Part shown: positions 18,314 through 26,175 of the stretch, in pieces
Layout: each line of letters starts with the position of its first letter
Position numbering within the stretch: the stretch's first letter is position 1
DNA from: Verrucomicrobiaceae bacterium
Lineage (GTDB): Bacteria; Verrucomicrobiota; Verrucomicrobiia; Verrucomicrobiales; Verrucomicrobiaceae
Direction of reading: 5' to 3'
Assembly: GCA_016713035.1 (NCBI GenBank)
Contig: JADJPW010000009.1
Span: 62,001-126,000, forward strand
DNA length: 64,000 nucleotides
Translations under genes and position numbers: made by a program
The notes under the pieces: generated by a model
The model's input: only the letters and a program-made list of their open reading frames with translations
Databases searched by the model: none
Told to the model about the DNA's origin: nothing

Positions 18314-18362
18314 AGTGATGGGTGGAAAGCGGGAGAGGCGGTCATTGACAAACGCAGCGCGG

Positions 18363-18377
18363 GGACAGAAAATGTCC
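18363..18377. promoter_or_regulatory. GGACA-N5-TGTCC palindrome before the Phd/PIN operon
   Basis: A perfect inverted repeat, GGACAGAAAATGTCC, ends two bases before the antitoxin ATG at 18380. Phd/YefM antitoxins usually repress their own operon by binding such palindromes. Its right half, ATGTCCACA, is the reverse complement of TGTGGACAT in the interspersed motif at 1149 and 8078. Confidence 0.5.
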
Positions 18378-18379
18378 AC

Positions 18380-18640
18380 ATGAAAACTGCCACCGTCCGC
18401 GACCTTCGGAACAACTTCGCCATGATCGAAGCCTGGCTCCGTGATGGGGTCGAAGTGTGCATTGAAAAACGCGGTGAGCCCGTGGCCATGCTCACTGCCA
18501 TGAAGCGCAGCCGAAGCCCCGCCAAGGTCAAGAATCCAGACTTTGAAGCACGACGAAAAGCCATCTGGGGGGATCGCGTGTTTAGCGAGCAGGAAGTGAA
18601 GGAGATGCGGGAGTATGAACTGGAGGGCGAAGAGGGCTGA
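18380..18640 (+). CDS. Phd/YefM-type antitoxin
   Basis: 86 residues. The start MKTATVRDLRNNFAMIEAWL is the classic Phd/YefM N-terminus (Txx(D/E)LRxNF), followed by KRGEPVAMLTAM, the dimer strand. The C-terminal part (SEQEVKEMREYELEGEEG) is acidic and is expected to wrap the toxin. A much longer upstream open frame exists but runs antisense through the esterase gene, so the ATG at 18380 is used. The stop overlaps the PIN toxin start by one base (TGATG). Role: neutralise the toxin and repress the operon. Confidence 0.9.
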   Translation: MKTATVRDLRNNFAMIEAWLRDGVEVCIEKRGEPVAMLTAMKRSRSPAKVKNPDFEARRKAIWGDRVFSEQEVKEMREYELEGEEG

Positions 18641-19089
18641 TGGTTTTTCCTGACACCTCGTTTCTGTGCTCGGTGTATCGCACGCAGGAGCATTCGCCCA
18701 AAGCGGATACCTTCATGGCGAAGCGTAGCGGGCCAATTCCGGTCTCTAGCCTTCTGCTGCTCGAGTTTCGTCAGTCCCTGCGACTGCAAGTCCGACTGCA
18801 TACGAAAGACAAAACCAAGGGCTTCACCAAGTCGGAGGCGACTCAGATGCTGCGTGATCTTCAATCCGACCTGCGCACCAAAGTGCTCGAAGTCATGCCG
18901 GTTGATTGGTCGGCCGTTCATTACACGGCGGAAGAATTGAGCGAGCGATACACTGAGACTAAAGGCCATCGACTGGCGGACATCTTGCATGTCGCCACGG
19001 CCCTGCACCTCGGCGCTGATGAGTTCCTGACCTTTGATGCCAATCAGAAGGCGCTCGCTGAAGCCGAAGGTCTGGTGGTCAAGGTCTGA
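18640..19089 (+). CDS. PIN-domain ribonuclease toxin (VapC-like)
   Basis: 149 residues. The PIN acidic residues are present: FPDTSFL (D5), LLLLEFR (E42), HRLADILHVATAL (Asp about 113) and FLTFDANQ (Asp about 131). These bind the metal ions for RNA cleavage, in VapC toxins usually of tRNA or rRNA. Coupled by TGATG to the Phd-type antitoxin at 18380-18640. The pair lies between two leftward secreted-enzyme genes and looks intact. Confidence 0.9.
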   Translation: MVFPDTSFLCSVYRTQEHSPKADTFMAKRSGPIPVSSLLLLEFRQSLRLQVRLHTKDKTKGFTKSEATQMLRDLQSDLRTKVLEVMPVDWSAVHYTAEELSERYTETKGHRLADILHVATALHLGADEFLTFDANQKALAEAEGLVVKV

Positions 19090-19097
19090 GGTGCTCA

Positions 19098-22000
19098 TCA
19101 CTTCGCGAGTTGGTGAATGGTCCCGTGCAGATTGTGGTCGTTGATCTTCAGCTCGTAGCACTGCGTGGGTGCTAAGTCAGGGATCTCCAGAGTGACGGTG
19201 CGTTTGTCGTCGCTGAGCTTCACAGTCTTGATGGCGAGGTCGTGTTCGTCGTAGTGCTGGGAGCCGTAGTTCTTGGTGCGTTTGAGGCGCCACACTTTCA
19301 TGGCGCAATCCTTCGGCTCGATGGGGTCGCTGAAGGTCACGGTCATGGCACCGGGAGTCGCGTGAACCGCCAGAGGCACTTGGGCGGGCTTTTCGTTGCG
19401 GCGGATGCGATGGAAGCCGCCGGGTGTTGTGGCGTTTCCGGCCCAGGCGAACATGCCGCAGGTGTAGAGTGCCCCATCGTTGCCGAAGCGTCCGCGCATG
19501 ATGCCGGTGGCGAAGGCGGGCATGGGAAGCTCGCACACCGCGCCCTGCCATTGGCCGCTCACTTCTTCGTGAGGGACGATGAAGGCGCGGCCGGTGCCGT
19601 AGCTGAGATTGAGCAAGCTGCCGCCGAGATTGCCCCACGCGTTCTTGGGCACCCACACGAGTTCGGCGGGGCTGCGGTCCTTGTTGTTGGTGATCCACGC
19701 CATGGGCTGTTCCATCGCGGTGTCGGATGTATCGGTCACGTTGGTGTAGCCAAACATGTTGCCGTAGAAGCCGCCGACTTTGACGCGGTTAATGCGGTTC
19801 TTCGGTGTCCAGAAGCCTTCTTGATCGGTGACAAAGAAGGTGCCGTCGTCGTTGAGGCAGAGGCCATTGGCCGCACGGAAGCCGGTAGCGAGGATGTCTG
19901 TCTTGGCACCACCGGCGCTGACTTTGAGCAAGGTGCCGTGCTGCGGCACCACGCTGTCGAGCGCGTGGCGACCGGACTTGGCATAGTAGAAGTTGCCGGC
20001 GGCATCCGTCTGCAAGCCCATCGCGAACTCGTGGAAGTGCTCAGTCACTTGCGCGTCGTCGTTGAAGCATTCGATGAAGTCGATCTCACCATCGCCGTTC
20101 AAATCACGCAGTCGCGCGAGTTGATCGCGGCAGGTGATGAAGAGGTCATCGCCACGAAACTTCACGCCGAGCGGTTGGAACAAGCCACTGGCAATCCTGC
20201 GCCACGTCAGCTTCGCGGGAGCCTTCTCGATCACGCCATCGACGCGCCAGACATCGCCATTCCACATCGCTACGATGGCCGCCTTTCCGTCGGGTGTGAA
20301 ATCAAAGCCGCCGGGGCGCAGCCAGCTTTGAAACGGATTGTCGTGAGGCAGCGTGAAGTCGTCCGCGACGAATGCGCCGTCTTCTTTGCCCGCCACGGAG
20401 GTCGTGGTTACAGTCTGCGGCCATTGAGCGTGGCCGCCTTTGGTCAGCGGCGTGAGATCGAGCGGAGCAGTAAATGATCTGGCCATCGTGTCGAGCGATG
20501 CTGCATCGACCTTGGAGATGAAAAGCTGCGTTTTGGCTCCAGAAGGCAGCTTGGCGACCCAGAAGCCGCCTTCCTTGTTCAGAGCACCTTCGCCCTTCAA
20601 AACAACGTTCACATTCTCTGGAGCTAGGCGAAGCAGCAAAGACCTCTTTGCCTCGCCGACGTTCACGGTGCGCACAAAGATCGGTGTGCTGCCGTAATCG
20701 AGCCACGCGGGCGATTCGATCACCTGCGTGCCGTAGATGCTGGCTGCGATGACGACCTTGTTTTGATAGGTGTAGAGCCCCTTGAACTTCAGCCCTGCGT
20801 GCGTGCCGTATTTCTTGCCATCCTTGGCCGGAGCACGCTTATCCTCAAAGCTATCGACGCTCCATCCTGGTCCCACGGGGTTAATAAAGTGCCTCTCACC
20901 GGTCAAACCCGTGTGCGTGCCGTGACTGCCATCGAAGGCGATGCCTTTCCAGTCCACGAAGTCGCCTGTGGTTGCGGTGGCGACGCGCATGGTGTCGTGA
21001 TCGTAAACCATCCATGCGCGACCTTTGCTCACACCGCCGGGGCCGTCGTCGAGACGAATCGCGATGCCCTTTTGCGCGATGTTGTCGGGTGCGACTTCAA
21101 AGGTCCAGAACAATGCCGGGCCGAGGTCCATACGCTTGTAGGGTGGCGGCGAATTGTCCGCTTTCTCCGCCTCGGCACGCACGAGTCCGCGAGGGAGTGA
21201 TGCGAGATCGGCGTCCTTGAGTTGCGAGGGATTGTGTGGGCGCAAGAAGGTCTCGCGGATGTAGTGGATGACGGCGTATTTTTGCGCGGTGGTGTATTGT
21301 GGCTGTGGGACCATTTGGCCGAAGCCTTTTGTTAGGGTCGTGAACATCGAATACGGATCGCTGCCGTTCTTGAACTGGCCTTCGGCAAAGCGCAGCGCGG
21401 TGGGCAGTGAGCCGGGCTGCTCCTTCGTGCCGTGGCAGACGACGCAGAGTGACTTGTAGATCGCCGCGCCTTCTTCGAGCGTCTTGGCGTTCCAGCCGCC
21501 TACAATCTCGGCGTGATCGCTGCGCTGCAGCGCCTGCACCCAGCCGCTGCCACCTTCAATGATGGGCTTGCCGCCCGCCTTCGGCTGATAGGTGAAATCC
21601 GGCGTGTTCGCGCCTGCGCCGTCGTTCTTGAACAGCAGCGCCATCTCCGCATCTGGCAGCGCACGTTTCCACACACGCACCGCACGGATGTTTCCCTTTG
21701 TGAGATCACCTGCGAAGTTCGGCGCGGCGTGTCCCACTTTGAAAATGAATTCCTTGGCATCCGGCTTAGTGAAGTTCGCCTTCACCGCGATCGACTTTCC
21801 ATCTAACCATAACCGCGCAGTGCCGCCACTCGTGGTCAGCACCGCTGTATGCGGCTTGCCATCAGTCACCTTCGGACCGCTGGTCATCGCGCCGAGCCAG
21901 CCGATGTCATACACGAGCCGTCCGCCGCGAATGAACAGCGCCTTCGCATCCGGCGACCACTTGCCTGTCGGTGCACATTTGGAGAATAGGGTGCCTTGGC

Positions 22001-22361
22001 CGGTCGCTTCAAATGTCACCATCGCCGTGAAGTCATCGCCAAGGTCAATATCCGCGTCAGGGAAATCCTTCGCTCCTGTTTGTGCCAGCGTCGGCACATC
22101 CTCTGGCCCACGCACGAGCTTGTCGCCACTCCACACACGCAGCACGGGCGCACCATCGGCGGGATGCTCCACCGCGATGTCATGCGGCCCAGAGGCATCG
22201 AGTGTGATGGTCAGCTCATCGCTGAATTTGACCTTCGCAGAACCATCGAGATGCAGACGATAGTTCAGCGGCCACTCAGGCGCATCGAGCGGTAGCGAGT
22301 CACGCGGCGTGGCAGCGTGCAGGCTGGTAGCGAGTATGAAAAGAAGCAGGGATCGAATCAT
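19098..22361 (-). CDS. exported LamG / cytochrome c / beta-propeller protein
   Basis: 1087 residues with signal peptide MIRSLLLFILATSLHA. A LamG-like concanavalin fold spans about 95-255 (LFSKCAPTGKW... VRVWKRALPDAEMALLF). A single c-type heme site follows: SLCVVCHG at about 292-299, with a distal Met in GQMVPQPQY. Next is a segment resembling DUF6797 (about 385-560), then a six-bladed propeller of the soluble glucose dehydrogenase/membrane-bound dehydrogenase type (GFDFTPDGKAAIVAMWNGDV, FITCRDQLARLRDLNGDGEI, NGLCLNDDGTFFVTDQEGFW). Proteins of this design are common in Verrucomicrobiota and Planctomycetota and are thought to be periplasmic sugar oxidation or binding modules. Reaction and substrate are unknown. 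Confidence 0.8.
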   Translation of the reverse strand: MIRSLLLFILATSLHAATPRDSLPLDAPEWPLNYRLHLDGSAKVKFSDELTITLDASGPHDIAVEHPADGAPVLRVWSGDKLVRGPEDVPTLAQTGAKDFPDADIDLGDDFTAMVTFEATGQGTLFSKCAPTGKWSPDAKALFIRGGRLVYDIGWLGAMTSGPKVTDGKPHTAVLTTSGGTARLWLDGKSIAVKANFTKPDAKEFIFKVGHAAPNFAGDLTKGNIRAVRVWKRALPDAEMALLFKNDGAGANTPDFTYQPKAGGKPIIEGGSGWVQALQRSDHAEIVGGWNAKTLEEGAAIYKSLCVVCHGTKEQPGSLPTALRFAEGQFKNGSDPYSMFTTLTKGFGQMVPQPQYTTAQKYAVIHYIRETFLRPHNPSQLKDADLASLPRGLVRAEAEKADNSPPPYKRMDLGPALFWTFEVAPDNIAQKGIAIRLDDGPGGVSKGRAWMVYDHDTMRVATATTGDFVDWKGIAFDGSHGTHTGLTGERHFINPVGPGWSVDSFEDKRAPAKDGKKYGTHAGLKFKGLYTYQNKVVIAASIYGTQVIESPAWLDYGSTPIFVRTVNVGEAKRSLLLRLAPENVNVVLKGEGALNKEGGFWVAKLPSGAKTQLFISKVDAASLDTMARSFTAPLDLTPLTKGGHAQWPQTVTTTSVAGKEDGAFVADDFTLPHDNPFQSWLRPGGFDFTPDGKAAIVAMWNGDVWRVDGVIEKAPAKLTWRRIASGLFQPLGVKFRGDDLFITCRDQLARLRDLNGDGEIDFIECFNDDAQVTEHFHEFAMGLQTDAAGNFYYAKSGRHALDSVVPQHGTLLKVSAGGAKTDILATGFRAANGLCLNDDGTFFVTDQEGFWTPKNRINRVKVGGFYGNMFGYTNVTDTSDTAMEQPMAWITNNKDRSPAELVWVPKNAWGNLGGSLLNLSYGTGRAFIVPHEEVSGQWQGAVCELPMPAFATGIMRGRFGNDGALYTCGMFAWAGNATTPGGFHRIRRNEKPAQVPLAVHATPGAMTVTFSDPIEPKDCAMKVWRLKRTKNYGSQHYDEHDLAIKTVKLSDDKRTVTLEIPDLAPTQCYELKINDHNLHGTIHQLAK

Positions 22362-22373
22362 GAGAGTGAGTAT

Positions 22374-23951
22374 TTAGCAGGAACAAGAACCGCAACTCTT
22401 GGTTTTCAGAGACGCGAGCTTTCTCTCGATCTCCAGAGAGGTCGGAGTGACAGCGAGGCCGCCCAGGGAGGTGCAGCGGTGCTCGCGGGGCATGCGCTCG
22501 GCGACAGCCTTGGCAGCATCGATGACTTCATCCAGCGGGATGAGTGGATCGAAGTCCGCGAGGGCCATGTTGGCAGCGGAGAGGGCATTGCTGGCAGCCA
22601 TGACGTTTTTTCCCAGGCAGGGTGCTTCGACGCGATTGGCGATGGGATCGCAGATCAGGCCCAGCATGCTCTGAAAGGCCATCGAGGCTGCGGCGATGGC
22701 TTGATCGCGTGTGCCACCCGCCAGTGTGACGAGCGCGGCGGCGGCCATGCACGCGGCGGCACCGCCTTCTGCCTGGCAGCCGCCTACTTCTGCCGCAAAG
22801 GTCCAGCGTGTGGCGATGAAGACACCGATCAATCCGGCGGCGAGCATGGCTTTGGCCATTTGCTCTTCATTTTGATCCATCGACTCCGCCATAGCGATCA
22901 CCGCTCCGGGTAGTGCTGCACAGGCTCCAGCCGTCGGTGCGGCGACGATGACGCCCATGCTGCTTTTCACCTCCATGAGTGCGGTGACGTAGAGAATGAT
23001 GCGGTTCAGGGCACCAGCATCCAGCAGGTGGCCTGTTTGCATCCTCTCAGCAAAGCGCCCGCTCTGATGATGCAGCACGCGATCCGTGTAAGTCGTGCCC
23101 GCGATGCCGCTAGCGATGGATTTGCGCAGGATGCGCACGATGGCGACCATCTTCGCGATGACCTCGGCCTCGGTGAAGTCACCACGAGCACGTTCATACT
23201 CGATGGCGAGCTGCCAGAGCGGCGTGCTCCGATCGCCGTCGTATGCCAGCATGTCTGCGCAGCTCGTGAAGGGCACGCGAATGTCTCTGCGTGATGGGAC
23301 GGGAAGCACGGGTGAGAGGTTTTTGACGAAAAGAGGCCGGAATGAGTCTGTGGAGACGAAGGATGCCGCTTTAACCTGGATGAGCTGATTTTCGCCGAGA
23401 TCGTGAACGATGACTTCGTCTGCTGAGAATGTGGTTTCGGCTTTAGCCGAATCATTCTGAGTGCGACTAAAGTCGCAGCCACTTTGCCAAATCAGCGTCT
23501 CATGGTAGCCGCCGTCCATGTGCATCGGCACGCCATCAATCTCGATGACCTCGACCATGCCACCACCCGTCGAAATCGCGATGAGTGTGTGCGTCTCCCG
23601 ACTGTTCTTCAAAGTGAGCCGATAGGTATTGGGATGCGGATCGCCGACATCGACCGTTTCGATGCGCAACTTGATCCCCGCCTCCGAGAGCGCTTGCGCG
23701 GAGTCTGGCAGTCGCTCGTCGTCTGCGTCCCAGCCGAGCAGCCCACCAAACAAGCCCATGTCACTGCCCTGGCTGTCGTGCGTGGTCGGCAGCGAGCCTT
23801 CACGATCAAACTCCACGAGCACCTCCGTGATCTCGCCATCCATCAAATCACGAGCGAGCCGCCCGATGCGCAGCGCCGCAGCACAGTGCGAGCTGGAGGG
23901 GCCCCGCATCACCGGGCCGATCACATCGTTGAATATGGAGACAAAACTCAT
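22374..23951 (-). CDS. sdaA: L-serine dehydratase, single-chain iron-sulfur type, carrying an in-frame palindromic insert
   Basis: 525 residues, cytoplasmic. The beta domain opens VSIFNDVIGPVMRGPSSSHC and the catalytic alpha domain has APTAGACAALPGAVIAMAES and VGGCQAEGGAAACMAAAAL, with LICDPIANRVEAPCLGKN. The cysteines in these blocks hold the [4Fe-4S] cluster. It converts L-serine to pyruvate and ammonia. The C-terminus CGSCSC fits the cysteine-bearing tail reported to insert into the active site in the Legionella enzyme. Unusually, residues about 157-175 (QSGCDFSRTQNDSAKAETT) come from a double-hairpin repeat (23431-23486) inserted in frame near the boundary of the beta domain. The extra loop probably leaves the fold intact. 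It lies 12 bases upstream of the cytochrome c/propeller gene. Confidence 0.9.
   Translation of the reverse strand: MSFVSIFNDVIGPVMRGPSSSHCAAALRIGRLARDLMDGEITEVLVEFDREGSLPTTHDSQGSDMGLFGGLLGWDADDERLPDSAQALSEAGIKLRIETVDVGDPHPNTYRLTLKNSRETHTLIAISTGGGMVEVIEIDGVPMHMDGGYHETLIWQSGCDFSRTQNDSAKAETTFSADEVIVHDLGENQLIQVKAASFVSTDSFRPLFVKNLSPVLPVPSRRDIRVPFTSCADMLAYDGDRSTPLWQLAIEYERARGDFTEAEVIAKMVAIVRILRKSIASGIAGTTYTDRVLHHQSGRFAERMQTGHLLDAGALNRIILYVTALMEVKSSMGVIVAAPTAGACAALPGAVIAMAESMDQNEEQMAKAMLAAGLIGVFIATRWTFAAEVGGCQAEGGAAACMAAAALVTLAGGTRDQAIAAASMAFQSMLGLICDPIANRVEAPCLGKNVMAASNALSAANMALADFDPLIPLDEVIDAAKAVAERMPREHRCTSLGGLAVTPTSLEIERKLASLKTKSCGSCSC
23431..23486 (-). repeat. double-hairpin coding palindromic element, copy 1
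   Basis: Two perfect short hairpins, TTCGGCT-TT-AGCCGAA (23436-23451) and TGCGACT-AA-AGTCGCA (23462-23477), are separated by ten bases and bounded by GTGGT and CCACTTTG. The whole lies inside the L-serine dehydratase gene without breaking its frame. It matches 60683-60736 in structure and sequence. Confidence 0.85.
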
Positions 23952-23977
23952 GGCATGGAGATACAGAGGTCACATCC

Positions 23978-25240
23978 TCACCGCTGCTCCATGACAAAGG
24001 CAGGCCGCGAGAGCACACCTTTTGCCTGGGCACCGTAGTAGTTGGACCGCCAGAAGTCCTTCAGATCGGCGGCGGTGATGAGCTGGAGGCCCGGTGTGAC
24101 GACTGCGGGATTGCAGAGGATGTAGAGGTCATCTTTGGCGATGTAGCCGCAGACACTGAGCGTGTGCCCGGCGAAACCTCCAGCGTATTGCGGGCCGATG
24201 TATTTGAAATCGACGACGACGGGACGTCCGGCATCGAGCTCGCTCTTCAGCATAGCGGTGGCTTGGTCAAAGCCCGCGTCATCGGGCGTGTAGGTGACGA
24301 GTTTCCACTGCTGGCCGATTTTTTTCGAGGCATCGAGCAGGTGCCACCAGTCGGTGCCCGTGCCGAGGGGTGAGGGGCAGAGTTTCTTGAAATCCCAGCC
24401 ACCCAGCGTGGCACCTTGGTGACGAGCAAAGGTGGCGCAGGCGGTGCTGCCGCAGTTGTTATATCCCTGGAGGATGTGCGGCATCTGCACAAAGGCGAAC
24501 TTGCCCGGCTCGCTCTTGCGCGGGCGATAGTCGATGAGCTTCAGGAGATCCGCGCCTTGCTGGGCGGAGGCATTGTCGGAAGGCTGCGCGGGATGCCCTG
24601 TGGCATTGGTGGGCATGAGTTTGGAGGCCTTGGTCCAAGTGGCTTTTGCGGCGTCGATTTCGCCTGCCTGGAACTGCAATTCACCGAGAAATACGAGCCC
24701 GCCAGCATTCCCCAGCTCCGCAGCACGCTCGGCGAGCATGCGGGCCTTTGCCGGATCTCGTGGCACGCCTTCACCTGCGTGATAAGCCATCGCCGCAGTG
24801 GCCGCAGCGCGGCCATGGCCTTTCGCGGCTGCTTTTTCCCACCATGAGAGACCGCGTGCGCAGTCCTGCGCGGTGCCTTGCGCACCGTAGTAGCACTGAC
24901 CGAGATTGAAAGCAGCCTGCGCCGATTCATCTGCCGCTGCTTGGAAGTAGGCGAAAGCGAGCGCGGTGTTCCGCTTCACCACAGCGCCACGCAGATAGGC
25001 AAAGCCGATGAAGTCCTGTGCATCCGCGTCACCTGCATCGGCAGCCTTATGAGCCCACTGCATGGCCGCAGCATCGTTTTTGGCGACGCCTTTGCCATCG
25101 CGGAGACGGACGGCGAGCTGGATCTGTGCTTTGGCATCGCCACTCTCGGCGCGGTTTTGTAGAGAGCTGATCTCATCGGTAGCGTGCGCGGTCATGCTCA
25201 TGATCAGGGAGGCGATGGTGGGGCAAAGGTATCGGTGCAT
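23978..25240 (-). CDS. exported Sel1-repeat protein with C39-like cysteine peptidase domain
   Basis: About 420 residues from ATG 25240 (MHRYLCPTIASLIMSMTAHA, signal peptide); an ATG at 25261 is also possible. Residues about 25-200 form Sel1/TPR-like repeats (GDAKAQIQLAVRLRDGKGVA, AAFNLGQCYYGAQGTAQD, AAMAYHAGEGVPRDPAKA). The C-terminal half is a papain-fold C39-like domain: QGYNNCGSTACATFARHQG carries the catalytic Cys, GFAGHTLSVCGY the His and CNPA the Asn. Such proteins could process exported peptides or act in envelope maintenance. There is no ABC transporter nearby, so a bacteriocin role is not supported. It is divergent from the AraC gene at 25375 and 26 bases from the L-serine dehydratase gene. 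Confidence 0.8.
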   Translation of the reverse strand: MHRYLCPTIASLIMSMTAHATDEISSLQNRAESGDAKAQIQLAVRLRDGKGVAKNDAAAMQWAHKAADAGDADAQDFIGFAYLRGAVVKRNTALAFAYFQAAADESAQAAFNLGQCYYGAQGTAQDCARGLSWWEKAAAKGHGRAAATAAMAYHAGEGVPRDPAKARMLAERAAELGNAGGLVFLGELQFQAGEIDAAKATWTKASKLMPTNATGHPAQPSDNASAQQGADLLKLIDYRPRKSEPGKFAFVQMPHILQGYNNCGSTACATFARHQGATLGGWDFKKLCPSPLGTGTDWWHLLDASKKIGQQWKLVTYTPDDAGFDQATAMLKSELDAGRPVVVDFKYIGPQYAGGFAGHTLSVCGYIAKDDLYILCNPAVVTPGLQLITAADLKDFWRSNYYGAQAKGVLSRPAFVMEQR

Positions 25241-25241
25241 G

Positions 25242-25260
25242 TGCCCGACATGATCGGGCA
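25242..25260. promoter_or_regulatory. perfect inverted repeat at the start of the Sel1/C39 gene
   Basis: TGCCCGA and TCGGGCA flank a five-base spacer, next to the ATG at 25240 in the space between divergent genes. If the ATG at 25261 is used, the repeat falls in the first codons instead. It could be an operator; no binding protein is indicated. Confidence 0.35.
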
Positions 25261-25374
25261 TAGATGGCCTGGATGTCTTGACCGTTCTGAGCACTACCAC
25301 TGTCAAAAAGTGCACAACGACGAAACGGGTGGCAGGTCGCTCGTGTGCAGCCACGTTATAGCCCCCTGCCCCAC

Positions 25375-26130
25375 ATGAAAAAAGCCGCGCTCGCCTTTCC
25401 AGAAGCTCTCTCCAAGCAAGGCACCTTGCTCATGGACACACGCATGGTCGAGCAGGTGGCCGATCTGATGCACGACACCGCCTTTTTCATCAAAGATGCA
25501 CAGGGACGCTATCTGGTGGTGAATCAATCACTCGTCGAGCGGCACGGCTTGAAGCACAAATCACAAATGCTCGGTCGGCGTCCCTGCGATGTGTGCCCGG
25601 GTGACTATGGACGCATACCCACCGAGCAGGATGAGCATGTGCTACGCACCGGGCAGCCCATCGTGGAGCGGCTGGAGCTCTTCTGGCGTAGGCCGAATGT
25701 CCCCGTCTGGGGGCTCACCAGCAAGCTACCGATACGTGATGCACGCGGCCAGGTGACAGGCCTTATCGGCATCTCGAAGGACCTCGTAGCACCCGTGAGC
25801 CGGGATGATGTCTCGCCGGAGGTCGCACGCGTGCTGCGCTATCTCGAGTCCGCCTACGACGACCCCGTGAGCCCCTCCTCCCTCGCTCGCAAGGCCGGCA
25901 TGTCAGCGGCGCGTTTCGCCCGCATCATCAAGCGCATCTACGGCATCAGCCCGATGCAGCTCATCACAAAGACACGCATCACCGTCGGCTGTCGGCTCCT
26001 GCGTGAATCAGAAGCCAGCATCTCCCAAATCGCACTGAACTGTGGCTTCGCTGATCACAGCGCCTTCACGCGGGCTTTTCGTGCCGTGACGAATCACTCA
26101 CCGAGTGAGTATCGTCGGCAGATGCCATGA
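25375..26130 (+). CDS. PAS-domain AraC-family transcription regulator
   Basis: 251 residues from ATG 25375 (MKKAALAFPEALS); the upstream ten codons look non-coding. Residues about 23-145 are a PAS_4-type sensor (DTAFFIKDAQGRYLVVNQSL, RPCDVCPGDYGRIPTEQDEH, GLIGISKDL). Residues about 155-251 are an AraC DNA-binding domain: LARKAGMSAARFARIIKRIY for the first helix-turn-helix and ISQIALNCGFADHSAFTRAF for the second, ending NHSPSEYRRQMP. PAS-AraC proteins often sense a small ligand and activate sugar-use genes. It stands 45 bases upstream of the GH2-like gene on the same strand and may regulate that cluster (26176-31053). Confidence 0.88.
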   Translation: MKKAALAFPEALSKQGTLLMDTRMVEQVADLMHDTAFFIKDAQGRYLVVNQSLVERHGLKHKSQMLGRRPCDVCPGDYGRIPTEQDEHVLRTGQPIVERLELFWRRPNVPVWGLTSKLPIRDARGQVTGLIGISKDLVAPVSRDDVSPEVARVLRYLESAYDDPVSPSSLARKAGMSAARFARIIKRIYGISPMQLITKTRITVGCRLLRESEASISQIALNCGFADHSAFTRAFRAVTNHSPSEYRRQMP

Positions 26131-26175
26131 TCGTGTCGCCTTGCGTCTCTCACTCCCCCACGCGATGACTCATCC

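Noticed and set aside
17078..18379. Long N-terminal extension of the Phd antitoxin frame
   Set aside because: It runs antisense through the sialate O-acetylesterase gene; the antitoxin domain begins at the ATG at 18380 just after a palindrome.
23978..25240. Bacteriocin-processing C39 peptidase
   Set aside because: There is no ABC transporter, double-glycine leader peptide or immunity gene nearby, and the N-terminal part is Sel1 repeats.
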